Below the pieces are notes generated by a model. It did no database searches. It saw nothing but the letters and a program-made list of their open reading frames with translations, and had not been told where the DNA came from. Below, one piece after another: positions 25,202 through 33,716 of a stretch of 64,000 bases of DNA. Origin of the DNA: Oscillospiraceae bacterium. GTDB taxonomy: Bacteria; Bacillota; Clostridia; Oscillospirales; Oscillospiraceae. The position numbers were made by a program, and so were the translations under genes. Location of the stretch: NCBI GenBank assembly GCA_017432615.1, contig JAFRIV010000030.1:20606-84605 (forward strand), given 5' to 3'. Position 1 is the first letter of the stretch. Every line of letters starts with the position of its first letter.

Positions 25202-26683
25202 ATGAAGTTCCTTCAGATCCATCCGCTGGACAATGTGGCGGTGGCACTGGAAGATCTTCCCTCCGGCCTGACAATTACGTTGCAAGATTCTTCCACTGTC
25301 TCTACCGCAGAAGCAATTCCTCGCGGGCATAAGTTTGCTCTGCATGCCATCAAAACCGGAGAGAATATAATCAAATACGGTTGTGCGATCGGCAATGCAT
25401 CAAGTGACATTCCGCAGGGTACCTGGGTACATACGCACAATGTGCATACTGGTTTAAGTGAAACTGCTTCATATACATATGATCATAAATACTTCCCGCT
25501 GCCTTCTGTCAAACCACGTACCTTTCACGGCTATCGTCGTCCGGACGGTCGTGCGGCCATTCGCAATGAGATCTGGATCCTCCCTACAGTAGGCTGCGTG
25601 AATAATATCGCAGCGCAGCTGGTTCAGCTGAATCAGGATCTCGTTCAGGGAAGCGTAGAGGGGCTGTATCACTTTTCGCATCCTTTTGGATGCAGCCAGA
25701 TAGGGGAGGATCATGCGCAGACACGCAAGCTTCTCGCAGCGCTTACACGTCATCCCAATGCTGGCGGCGTACTGGTTCTCGGCCTCGGATGTGAAAATCT
25801 GACTATGGATCAGTTCAGGTCTGAACTCGGGAGTTGGGATGAGAATCGTGTCAAATTCCTGATCTGCCAGCAGGTGGAGGATGAGTTGGAAGCCGGATCT
25901 GCACTTCTGAAAGAACTTGCTGCCTATGTCGGGCAATTCCACCGGGAAGAGATTCCGGCATCGGAACTCGTTGTCGGTATGAAATGCGGTGGTTCCGACG
26001 GGCTTTCCGGTATTACCGCCAACCCCACTGTCGGCCGGTTCTCCGATCGTCTGATTGCTCTTGGCGGTTCAACCGTATTAACTGAAGTACCGGAGATGTT
26101 TGGTGCAGAATCCATCCTCTTCTCCCGCTGTGAAAACGAAACCGTTTTTGGCAAAGCGGTTCAAATGGTGGAAGATTTCAAACAGTACTTTACCAGTCAC
26201 GGGCAGGTCGTCTATGAAAATCCAAGTCCCGGAAACAAGGCAGGCGGCATTACCACATTGGAAGATAAATCCTGTGGATGCGTTCAGAAAGGCGGCAGCG
26301 CACAGATCACGGACGTGCTTTCTTACGGAGACGCCGTTATAAAGAAAGGTCTGAATCTTCTCAGTGGGCCGGGAAATGATCTGGTTTCCGCCACAGCACT
26401 CACCGCAGCCGGTGCGCATCTGATCCTCTTTACCACGGGTCGGGGAACACCTTTTGGTGCACCGGCACCTACAGTCAAGATTTCCACCAACACCCCGCTT
26501 TTTGAGAAGAAGGGGAACTGGATCGATTTCAACGCCGGGACGGTCGTACAGGGCGAAAGTCTGGACGACGCAGGCGATCGTCTTCTTGACTTCGTGCTGG
26601 AAATTGCCAGCGGTAAAAAAACACGGTCAGAGCAGCGCGGTGCGCGGGAGATTTCTATTTTTAAAGACGGTGTTGTGCTGTAA
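25202..26683 (+). CDS. uxaA: Altronate dehydratase
   Basis: A 493-residue enzyme that dehydrates altronate to 2-keto-3-deoxygluconate. An N-terminal SAF domain (about 1-95, with GHKFALHAIKTGENIIKYG as its core, quoted in part: GENIIKYGCAIGNAS) precedes the UxaA catalytic domain (GYRRPDGRAAIRNEIWILP region; MKCGGSDGLSG; GRGTPFG). The iron-site cysteines expected of the family are present among Cys residues in the second half. Its ATG directly follows the uxaB stop, so the two form an operon. Confidence 0.9.
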   Translation: MKFLQIHPLDNVAVALEDLPSGLTITLQDSSTVSTAEAIPRGHKFALHAIKTGENIIKYGCAIGNASSDIPQGTWVHTHNVHTGLSETASYTYDHKYFPLPSVKPRTFHGYRRPDGRAAIRNEIWILPTVGCVNNIAAQLVQLNQDLVQGSVEGLYHFSHPFGCSQIGEDHAQTRKLLAALTRHPNAGGVLVLGLGCENLTMDQFRSELGSWDENRVKFLICQQVEDELEAGSALLKELAAYVGQFHREEIPASELVVGMKCGGSDGLSGITANPTVGRFSDRLIALGGSTVLTEVPEMFGAESILFSRCENETVFGKAVQMVEDFKQYFTSHGQVVYENPSPGNKAGGITTLEDKSCGCVQKGGSAQITDVLSYGDAVIKKGLNLLSGPGNDLVSATALTAAGAHLILFTTGRGTPFGAPAPTVKISTNTPLFEKKGNWIDFNAGTVVQGESLDDAGDRLLDFVLEIASGKKTRSEQRGAREISIFKDGVVL

Positions 26684-26705
26684 GCATTTTCTCATAATAA
26701 CAGCT

Positions 26706-26742
26706 CGGGCGTGTACTGATGTACACGCCCGGCTTTTGTTTT
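26706..26742 (+). terminator. Terminator of uxaB-uxaA, shared with convergent nanA
   Basis: An 11-bp stem (26706-26716 with 26721-26731) is followed by CTTTTGTTTTT. The minus-side tail lacks a T run. Confidence 0.85.
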
Positions 26743-26756
26743 TCTGTTTTTTGGAT

Positions 26757-27665
26757 TCAGGCGTAGGTTTTGATCAATTCCTTGATCTGTTTTGCACATG
26801 CGGAACAGATTGTTTTATCTCCTTCTGCAAGGTTATAAAGCGGTTCCCGCACGCCCCCGATATCCGGAGCACCCATATTCCGCAGGGTCTCTTTGATCAT
26901 GGCATACATGTTGCCCGTTCCGGAACAGAGTTTATAGATTATCTGGCAACATGCATCCTGGATCTCTCTTGCTTTTGCAATCTCCCCTTTTTGCGTCAGG
27001 CTATAGATAGCGAGATACAGCTCCGGCATAACGGCATATGTACCTCCGATACCTCCGATTGCACCGGCGCAGAGGCCGGAGAGAAGCTGTTCATCCGGTC
27101 CGTTAAAGACGATTGCGCCTTCATCCCGCCACATCTCAATATCCTGAACCGGCATGGAGGAATTCTTTACGCCGATCACATTGGGGTTTTTAAGCATCTC
27201 TCGCAGCAGCGATGAGCTGAGGGCCACCCCCGCAAGCTGCGGTATGTTGTAGATTACAAAGTCTGTGTGCGGTGCCGCTGAAGAAATGTCATTCCAATAC
27301 TTTGCAATAGCATGAGGAGGGAGTTTGAAGTAAATTGGTGGAATAGCCGCAATTGCATCCACGCCGAGGCTTTCGGCATGTGCTGCAAGCTCCATGCTGT
27401 CACGGGTGTTGTTGCAGGCCACATGCGCAATGATCACGATCTTGTCTCTAGCCGCAGCCATAACATTTTCCAGCACCAGTTTGCGCTCTTCCACCGAGTG
27501 ATAGATGCACTCTCCCGATGAGCCGCCGACATAGAGTCCTGTAACACCTTTGCCGATCAGATACTCTGTAAACGCCCGGACACGCTCCGGAGAGATCGAC
27601 CCGTCTTCTGCGTAGCACGCGTAAAATGCGGGAAAAATACCCTGATATTTAGCATTGTCTCTCAT
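26757..27665 (-). CDS. nanA: N-acetylneuraminate lyase
   Basis: A 302-residue class I aldolase of the DapA/NanA family that should split N-acetylneuraminate (sialic acid) into ManNAc and pyruvate. Family marks are GLYVGGSSGE, YNIPQLAGV with the catalytic Tyr139, GVKNSS with the Schiff-base Lys167 and AGAIGGIGGTY. These follow E. coli NanA (Tyr137, Lys165) block by block and differ from DapA. It is last in an operon with a two-permease sugar importer. A ribosome site is weak: AAGGA lies about 18 bases upstream. Sialic acid specificity is supported by the epimerase and RpiR regulator upstream. Confidence 0.82.
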   Translation of the reverse strand: MRDNAKYQGIFPAFYACYAEDGSISPERVRAFTEYLIGKGVTGLYVGGSSGECIYHSVEERKLVLENVMAAARDKIVIIAHVACNNTRDSMELAAHAESLGVDAIAAIPPIYFKLPPHAIAKYWNDISSAAPHTDFVIYNIPQLAGVALSSSLLREMLKNPNVIGVKNSSMPVQDIEMWRDEGAIVFNGPDEQLLSGLCAGAIGGIGGTYAVMPELYLAIYSLTQKGEIAKAREIQDACCQIIYKLCSGTGNMYAMIKETLRNMGAPDIGGVREPLYNLAEGDKTICSACAKQIKELIKTYA

Positions 27666-27694
27666 AACTGTTTATAACTGTTTCCTTTCCTGTT

Positions 27695-28618
27695 TTATCC
27701 TTTTACCGCACCCATTGTAATACCCTTGGTAAAGTATTTCTGGAAAATGATGAATACGACAATGATCGGTACAGAGGCAAATGCAGCTCCCGCCATGATG
27801 AGACCATAGTCTGTCGCATTTTCTGCCTGCATTTTGGCAATACCGAGAGAGATCGTCAGGTTCTTGGTGCTGGAGAGCATGATCAGCTGCATAAAATAAT
27901 CATTCCAGGACGAAATGAAGGTGAAGATTGCCAGAGCCCCAACGCCCGGTTTGATCATCGGGAAAACAACCGTATTAAACGTTTTAAGTTCTCCCGCCCC
28001 GTCGATTCTGGCCGCTTCCAGGATTTCTCCAGGGATGCTTTCGGCAAACTGCTTGATCAGGAAAACGCCGAAGGGCCAGCCGACAATGGGAAATATCACT
28101 GCAGCCATTGTATTATAAAACTTCAGTGAGCTCATCTCACGGATCAGCGGGATCAGGATGACCTGTTTGGGCAGTGCCATGGCACAGACGATCAGAGTAA
28201 AGATCAGATTCCGCCCCACAAAACGCTTTTTGGCCAGGGAATATCCCGCCAGGGCCGAGGTCAGGCAGGTAAGCAGCATCGCTGCAACTGCCATAAAAAC
28301 GGTGTTGATCATCCATCGAATTGCTGCAGGGACCGTCGCTCCTGTGACGGCAGCAATCGGTGCCCCATCCTCTGACCAGTACTGACTGAAGGGAATACTG
28401 ATCTCAAACAGCGGGGCTTTCAATTTCCCCATCAGTTTTTCCCAGTTCGCCATCGTCCATTCATACGGCCACCAGACCGGAGTAGTAGAATTCACTTCTT
28501 TCGCTGTTTTAAAAGCACCGGTAACGATCCAGTACAGCGGGAAGGTAAACAGGAGCGCAATAATAAGAATAACTATAAACTCAATTGCCTTGGAAGCCTT
28601 GGATTTTTGCCCTAACAT
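27695..28618 (-). CDS. Sugar ABC importer permease (CUT1, MalG-like)
   Basis: A 307-residue membrane protein with about six membrane segments and the EAA loop EAARIDGAGELKTF. AAAGGAGG fixes the start at 28618. It pairs with the permease encoded upstream. The importer has no dedicated ATPase; CUT1 systems in Bacillota often share one (MsmX-type) encoded elsewhere. Confidence 0.88.
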   Translation of the reverse strand: MLGQKSKASKAIEFIVILIIALLFTFPLYWIVTGAFKTAKEVNSTTPVWWPYEWTMANWEKLMGKLKAPLFEISIPFSQYWSEDGAPIAAVTGATVPAAIRWMINTVFMAVAAMLLTCLTSALAGYSLAKKRFVGRNLIFTLIVCAMALPKQVILIPLIREMSSLKFYNTMAAVIFPIVGWPFGVFLIKQFAESIPGEILEAARIDGAGELKTFNTVVFPMIKPGVGALAIFTFISSWNDYFMQLIMLSSTKNLTISLGIAKMQAENATDYGLIMAGAAFASVPIIVVFIIFQKYFTKGITMGAVKG

Positions 28619-28631
28619 ATCTGTACCTCCT

Positions 28632-29540
28632 TTAACTGTCACTCTGGCCGAGTTTAAACTGAATCCCTGAGAGCACTGCAATAATGATCATCAGAATCAC
28701 ACCCATTGCATTACCATAACCATAACGGGACATTTTCAGTGCCGTGTAGTAGATGTAATACATGATCGTATCTGTGGAGTGAAGCGGCCCTCCAGATGTA
28801 AGCAGCTGAATCAGGGCAAAGCACTGGAAGGAGTTGATCATGGTGATGATCAGGATGTAGAGCGTTGTCGGCATAATCTGTGCCCATTTGATCTTCCAGA
28901 AAACCTGACGGTGATTGGCTCCATCCACTTCTGCCGCTTCTACAAGGCTCTGGTCTACGTTTCCCAATGCTGAGACATACAGTACGATCGGCTGTCCGAC
29001 AGATGTTGTCAGAAGGATTAGAATAATACATCCCAGAGCATATTTCGGATCCCCGAGCCAATTGATCGGTTTACTGATGATTCCGAGTGCTTTCAGAATG
29101 TAGTTGAAAATACCGTAGTAATTATTGAACATCCACTTCCATACTACCGTAACTGCTACCGATCCTGTTACCACCGGAAGATAGAAAACCACACGGAAGA
29201 GACTGGTCAGCCACGGCTTCATATCATAGATGCAGTTGGCAACCCAAAGGGAAAAGATCATAACAACCGGCACCGAAACCAGCACGATCACAAAGGTGTT
29301 TTTCAACGCTCCGCGGAAGATCGGGTCTTGGAAGAGCTCGATATAGTTACCGAAACCGATAAAAACATCCTGCGTATTCTTACCCATATTGGAATCAAAG
29401 AAGCTTGTAATAATGCACATTACCATTGGGTAAACAACAAACGTCAGAAAGAAGACCAGACTCGGCAGCAGAAACAGATATCCAGCTGTTGTTTCTCGTC
29501 TGACCAGCGCCCGGCTCATGCCGGATCTATTTTTGTTCAT
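28632..29540 (-). CDS. Sugar ABC importer permease (CUT1, MalF-like)
   Basis: A 302-residue protein with six membrane segments and the EAA loop VEAAEVDGANHRQVF. Two ATGs lie 6 bases apart (29546 and 29540); the second sits 7 bases after GGAAGGG and is preferred. Its partner permease starts 13 bases after its stop. Likely cargo is sialic acid or a derivative such as 2,7-anhydro-Neu5Ac, by context only. Confidence 0.87.
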   Translation of the reverse strand: MNKNRSGMSRALVRRETTAGYLFLLPSLVFFLTFVVYPMVMCIITSFFDSNMGKNTQDVFIGFGNYIELFQDPIFRGALKNTFVIVLVSVPVVMIFSLWVANCIYDMKPWLTSLFRVVFYLPVVTGSVAVTVVWKWMFNNYYGIFNYILKALGIISKPINWLGDPKYALGCIILILLTTSVGQPIVLYVSALGNVDQSLVEAAEVDGANHRQVFWKIKWAQIMPTTLYILIITMINSFQCFALIQLLTSGGPLHSTDTIMYYIYYTALKMSRYGYGNAMGVILMIIIAVLSGIQFKLGQSDS

Positions 29541-29605
29541 AGGCATACCCTTCCTTTTTGAAAAAGCAAATCATGATGGATCGTTTGAACTTCATTGAAA
29601 GAGAA

Positions 29606-29636
29606 CACCCTCTCTGCGCGAAGCACAGAGAGGGTG
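29606..29636 (-). terminator. Hairpin between binding protein and permease genes
   Basis: An 11-bp stem (29606-29616 with 29626-29636, 9-base loop) is followed on the minus strand by TTCTCTTTC. Probable attenuator that favours binding protein expression. Confidence 0.7.
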
Positions 29637-29668
29637 CGCACCCTTAGGTTTTTAATTCAAACTTTTTC

Positions 29669-30949
29669 TCAGCCTGCTGCAAGAGCATTAGCTGCCTCGA
29701 CAAAGGCATTCGTCTCTGCCTGGACATCACCGCCTGCACCGATGCGCTGGAGCATATTCCACCACTCGGTACGCTGCCCTGCCCAGCCGGGGATCACATT
29801 GTAGTAATCGCCAAGATTCGGAAGGAAGATTGCAGAATATTCATTCATAATATCTTCCGTAGCTGTGCCTTCAAATACGCCCTGGACATCCGCACGCACC
29901 GGGAAGAAGCTGGAAGCACGTACTGCCTTGACCACTTCATCTGCATCATAGCAGAAATATTTGATGAATTCTTTTGCTGCTTCCACTTTATCAGGATTGC
30001 CGTTGTCAAATACGCCAAAGCCCCAGATACCACCGCAGAGTTCTGCTTTACCATCTTCAGACGGGAAGTTCATCATGAGGATTCTGCTGCCATCATTGGT
30101 AAATCCCGGTTCGCCATTGTCGGCATTGGTCTGCTGAGAAGCATTCCAGCACCAGGAAATATTCAGCATACCCTGACGGAAGAGCTGGATCTCATCCCCT
30201 GCAACAATGCCCGGATCAAAGGTGATGGCATCCCAACTCTGGAGAAGCTCAAGTGCTTTTACATTTTCAGGAGAATTTGCTGTGTACTCTGTGTGTTCCG
30301 GATTGGTATAAGTACCGTTATACAGGTTGTTGACAAGAGCACGTGTGCCCTGGTCGCCGCCCTGACCACCGCAGTAAACAGTGGCAACCGGCATGCCGGT
30401 GTAAGCATAAACAGCATCGACAGCCTTAATGAAGTTCTCTGTCGTCCATGTGCGATTCTCGAGGTCAATGTACTGTAGCGCATCGGCAGCTTCAAATACA
30501 TCATAATTGATAGCCATGTTATGGGCAACCATGCAGAGAGGAACTTCATAATAAGTGCCTTCATACTGACAGGCCTTCTTCAGAGAATCATAAACCCCGG
30601 CAGCTTCCGGAATTTCATAAAGATCGCTGAGGTCTGCCATATAGCCGCCGACGCCCCACTTCATTACGAGACGTTCGGGTCCTTCCATAATAAGGTCCGG
30701 AGCGGCGTTTCCTTCCAGTGCAGTGTTGACCTGATCGTCACCGGAAGTATAATCCAGATATTCTACAGTAACCTTGATGCCTGTAGCGGCTTCAAAATCC
30801 GCCATCAGAGCATCCATTGTCTCGGCATCGACCCATTTTCCAATCGGATACGTCCACAGTGTAATCTCTTTTGCAGGTTCTGCACTTGCGAAGACGCCGA
30901 GAGAGGCGACCATGCACAAAGCAAGGATAATTGCCAGGAATTTCTTCAT
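29669..30949 (-). CDS. Secreted sugar-binding protein of the putative sialic acid importer
   Basis: A 426-residue family-1 binding protein. The start at 30949 lies 8 bases after GGAGG. Its signal peptide, MKKFLAIILALCMVASLGVFASA|EP, has no lipobox. The mature part starts ITLWTYPIGKWVDAETM and has APDLIMEGPERL and a C-terminal PGWAGQRTEWWNMLQ region. It is the first gene of the operon with two permeases and nanA, behind a strong promoter carrying a palindrome. A sialic acid ligand (SAT-type importer) is inferred from the operon, not from residues. Confidence 0.8.
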   Translation of the reverse strand: MKKFLAIILALCMVASLGVFASAEPAKEITLWTYPIGKWVDAETMDALMADFEAATGIKVTVEYLDYTSGDDQVNTALEGNAAPDLIMEGPERLVMKWGVGGYMADLSDLYEIPEAAGVYDSLKKACQYEGTYYEVPLCMVAHNMAINYDVFEAADALQYIDLENRTWTTENFIKAVDAVYAYTGMPVATVYCGGQGGDQGTRALVNNLYNGTYTNPEHTEYTANSPENVKALELLQSWDAITFDPGIVAGDEIQLFRQGMLNISWCWNASQQTNADNGEPGFTNDGSRILMMNFPSEDGKAELCGGIWGFGVFDNGNPDKVEAAKEFIKYFCYDADEVVKAVRASSFFPVRADVQGVFEGTATEDIMNEYSAIFLPNLGDYYNVIPGWAGQRTEWWNMLQRIGAGGDVQAETNAFVEAANALAAG

Positions 30950-31023
30950 TTTGTGTACCTCCAATAAAAAATTTTATTTTGTTTGGCCTCAACAGCCTGG
31001 ATTCTGTTGAAACTGACAAACCT

Positions 31024-31052
31024 ATTGTAATCGATAAAACCTATAATGTCAA
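31024..31052 (-). promoter_or_regulatory. Promoter of the sialic acid importer operon
   Basis: On the minus strand, TTGACA, 17-base spacer, TACAAT: near-consensus, so repression is the more likely control. Confidence 0.8.
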
Positions 31053-31060
31053 TTACTATT

Positions 31061-31076
31061 TTGAAAAAATTTTCAA
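31061..31076. promoter_or_regulatory. Palindrome, probable RpiR (NanR-like) operator
   Basis: TTGAAAA and TTTTCAA arms around an AA centre end 8 bases upstream of the -35. The form fits RpiR-family operators, which are A/T-rich TGAAA-TTTCA inverted repeats, and the RpiR gene ends only about 20 bases away. Confidence 0.6.
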
Positions 31077-31097
31077 TTCATCTTCTTTTTGAAAATA

Positions 31098-31970
31098 TTA
31101 TACAAGATGGAGATCCGCCTGCGCCTCGGCTATTGTGAGGCGAGCCTGACGGGCATCCTCCAGATGTCGCAGACAGACTTCAGAAAACAGCACATCCAGC
31201 AAATACATTTGTGCAATTCTGGCTGCTACAGATCCCAGCTGGATCGGGCTTTCATTCGAACCGCATTGCAGCACCACATCTGCCAGCTTTACTCCCGGCG
31301 CATTGGGATATCGCGTGATCAGGATAACTTTCACCCCCCGTTTTTTTGCGATGGAAAGGGTATGCATTAAATCTGTCGTTGCGCCGGAATAGGAAAAGTA
31401 CAAAATAGCATCTTTCTCCGTCATAGTGGCTGTCGTAATGGCTTGTGTATGATTATCCGTTACTGCAAAGTATTTACAGCCCGTTGTCGTAAACAGATGT
31501 GCTGCCTCCTGGGCCAAAATCATGGAGCCTCCCTGCCCCATACAAAAAACTTTTTCTGCTCCTTCAATGATATCCCCCGCTGCCCGAATGGTGTCTTCCT
31601 CTATCAGCTCCAGTGTCTGCGCCATCGCGTCAGCATCTGCAGCATAGATTTTTCGGATGATCTCCGAAAAACTGTCCTGATCTGTCACTTCCCCTGCAAG
31701 AGGGCTGAGCTGTCCGCTTATTGCTGTAAGAGACCGGGCGATATCCAGCCGAAACGCATTATAGCCGGAATACCCGAGGCGTCGTGCAAAACGGGAGATT
31801 GTTGCTTCAGCCACAGCACTTGCTTCAGCCAGTTCCGTGATGGACAGATGCTGTGCCTCGGCACGGTGGGCAAGTACATAATCTGCTGCCCGCTTCTCAG
31901 CTGTTGTAAAATTGTAGTATTCCCTGTTGATTCGTTGGGTGAAGCCGACATCCGATGTTTTTTCTGGCAT
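31098..31970 (-). CDS. RpiR/MurR-family transcriptional regulator
   Basis: A 290-residue regulator. An N-terminal helix-turn-helix (about 10-80; LSITELAEASAVAEATISRF) precedes a SIS sugar-phosphate domain (about 115-260; GQGGSMILAQEAAHLF and ILYFSYSGATTDLMHT). RpiR proteins with this layout control sialic acid and amino-sugar genes in Bacillota, sensing ManNAc-6-P, GlcNAc-6-P or similar. GGGGAG precedes the ATG. It lies between the epimerase and the importer operon, and a palindrome directly downstream is its likely target. Confidence 0.88.
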   Translation of the reverse strand: MPEKTSDVGFTQRINREYYNFTTAEKRAADYVLAHRAEAQHLSITELAEASAVAEATISRFARRLGYSGYNAFRLDIARSLTAISGQLSPLAGEVTDQDSFSEIIRKIYAADADAMAQTLELIEEDTIRAAGDIIEGAEKVFCMGQGGSMILAQEAAHLFTTTGCKYFAVTDNHTQAITTATMTEKDAILYFSYSGATTDLMHTLSIAKKRGVKVILITRYPNAPGVKLADVVLQCGSNESPIQLGSVAARIAQMYLLDVLFSEVCLRHLEDARQARLTIAEAQADLHLV

Positions 31971-31994
31971 CTGATGCTTCTCCCCTTTCTAATG

Positions 31995-33203
31995 TTATTC
32001 TGTAAGTTCAGCGAGCATACGGTCAACATTCACAAGCATACGCGGAAGATGGAATGGACCTTTAAAAGTGGACCCTTTTGTCGATGGTTCGGTGGGCAGG
32101 CCGTCGCGCCGTAGATAACCGTACCATTCGCCATACTCGGGATCAGAAAAATGTGCCTTGCAGTAATCCAGCGTCTTGTAAAACCAATTAAGATATGCTT
32201 CCTTCCCCGTATCACGATAAAGCATCAGAGAAGAGATCAGAATTTCGTCATGCGGCCACCAGAGCTTCATATCATGCTCATAAGCCTCTGGAGGTCTGCC
32301 GAGGCAGTCTACAAAATACAGCAGTCCGCCATATTGCTCATCCCATCCGGCATGAATGGCCCAGTTGAATATCTGCTCTGCTTTTTCCACAAGGGTTTTG
32401 TCCCCGGTACGCTTTGCATGTTCCAACAGGAACCAAACGCCTTCAATGTCATGCCCGGGATTGACGATACGCCCTTCCGTAAACTCTGTACGGGCTTCTC
32501 CGTCCGGGCCTACATTTTCCAGGATGCACTTGAGTTCAGGATGATAGCTGTATTGGAAGATCTCATTCACACACTGCTGTGCCCGTTCCTCATAAAGCGT
32601 TTTTCCGGCAGGATCGCAGCGCATCATTACGCTGGTTACGTTGAGATAGATCATCGGCAGGCCGAAGGAGCGTCCGGTGCGAGTCTCTGGAATCGTCTTC
32701 GGCCCCAAATGTGTCGGATCAGGTTCGCCATGCCAGAGTTTCCAATAGATTTCATAAGCACGCTTTGCTCGGGCAAGACAGATCTCCTCTCCCGTTACCC
32801 CGTAATATTCGGCATTTGCCATGGCGTAAAATGCTTCAGAATAATAATAACGGCGCTGCCGCAAGGGTTTTCCGTCCGCCGTTACAGTAAAGTACATTCT
32901 TCCATCTGCATCGGGATTGATACAGTATTTTTCCATGAATTCTAGGCAGGAGCGGGAAGCCTCCAGCCACTCGTCTTTTTTCCCGTAGACGGCGCATAGA
33001 TACGCAAAGATCCAGCCGCAGCGTCCCTGCATCCAGACGCTTTTATCGGTAGAATAGATCTCTCCCTTGCGATCCAGGCAGGTATAAACACCGCCATGTT
33101 CTTTATCCATACCGTTTGTAAGCCAGAAATTGATGCATGTGTCAAGTTCTTGATCGATCCACTGTTTTGTTTCCAGCAGTTTTTCTCTTTTTTCCTGTTC
33201 CAT
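31995..33203 (-). CDS. N-acylglucosamine 2-epimerase
   Basis: A 402-residue (alpha/alpha)6-barrel enzyme of the AGE/renin-binding protein family, which interconverts ManNAc and GlcNAc. Family marks are WMQGRCGWIFA, YYSEAFYAMANAEYY, NPGHDIEGVWFLLEH with catalytic His251, KLWWPHDEILI and the C-terminal FKGPFHLPRML with the second His. Length matches AGE. In sialic acid loci that lack NanE, this epimerase takes ManNAc straight to GlcNAc, which fits nanA here. It starts after AGGAG, 31 bases past the cupin gene. Cellobiose epimerases share the fold, but context favours N-acyl sugars. Confidence 0.85.
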   Translation of the reverse strand: MEQEKREKLLETKQWIDQELDTCINFWLTNGMDKEHGGVYTCLDRKGEIYSTDKSVWMQGRCGWIFAYLCAVYGKKDEWLEASRSCLEFMEKYCINPDADGRMYFTVTADGKPLRQRRYYYSEAFYAMANAEYYGVTGEEICLARAKRAYEIYWKLWHGEPDPTHLGPKTIPETRTGRSFGLPMIYLNVTSVMMRCDPAGKTLYEERAQQCVNEIFQYSYHPELKCILENVGPDGEARTEFTEGRIVNPGHDIEGVWFLLEHAKRTGDKTLVEKAEQIFNWAIHAGWDEQYGGLLYFVDCLGRPPEAYEHDMKLWWPHDEILISSLMLYRDTGKEAYLNWFYKTLDYCKAHFSDPEYGEWYGYLRRDGLPTEPSTKGSTFKGPFHLPRMLVNVDRMLAELTE

Positions 33204-33234
33204 GAAAATTTCTCCTGTCCTATCTGTTTTGTAA

Positions 33235-33582
33235 TCAGGAATATAAAATCAGGGCAATAGCCTCCAGCGGTTCCCTTCCGTCATTGACAAGCCCGTGAAG
33301 TTCCCCTTCGCTGCATATTGTTGTATCTCCGGGAAAAACACGCACGATCTTTCCGTTGTCGTTATACAGTCCTGTACCGGCAAGAATATAATAAATCTCA
33401 TTATCTCCTTCATGCACATGTTCTCCAATTGACGTGCCGGGTGGAAGGATCAGATGATTAAAAAGTTTTCCTTTCCCATACAGCTCTGACTCGCCTCGGG
33501 TTATCTTGTGCATCTCCGCTTCGCCGATCCCGTTGCGCACACACTGGAAGATTACTTCCTGTTCTTCTTTTTTTCGAACCAT
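33235..33582 (-). CDS. Small single-domain cupin
   Basis: A 115-residue cupin. Motif 1 is PPGTSIGEHVHEGDNEIYYILAG (quoted in part: GEHVHEGDNEIYYIL) with the two His and one Glu metal ligands; motif 2 is FPGDTTICSEGELHGL with the third His. AAAGGAG precedes the ATG at 33582. It is first in a set with the epimerase and RpiR regulator. Possible roles are sugar isomerase, mutarotase-like helper or ligand sensor; sequence alone does not decide. It is not the YhcH family often seen in sialic acid operons. Confidence 0.75.
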   Translation of the reverse strand: MVRKKEEQEVIFQCVRNGIGEAEMHKITRGESELYGKGKLFNHLILPPGTSIGEHVHEGDNEIYYILAGTGLYNDNGKIVRVFPGDTTICSEGELHGLVNDGREPLEAIALILYS

Positions 33583-33624
33583 AGTCGGTCTCCTTTCTGA
33601 AAGTACCGTATATAGAGCTAAGTC

Positions 33625-33654
33625 AGTTTACAATAGGGTGAAGATTCTTGTCAA
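33625..33654 (-). promoter_or_regulatory. Promoter ahead of cupin-epimerase-RpiR
   Basis: On the minus strand, a perfect TTGACA (33649-33654), 18-base spacer, and a weak TAAACT. No copy of the 31061 palindrome is seen here. Confidence 0.45.
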
Positions 33655-33667
33655 CTACAAAAATGAA

Positions 33668-33715
33668 AAACGGCAATCAGCTGACGTCCGGAAGGACCAT
33701 CTCTGTTTGCCGTTT
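33668..33715 (-). terminator. Terminator after the response regulator gene
   Basis: A 9-bp outer stem (33668-33676 with 33707-33715) encloses an inner GTCC-GGAA-GGAC hairpin. It is followed on the minus strand by TTTTCATTTTT. Confidence 0.75.
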
Positions 33716-33716
33716 G

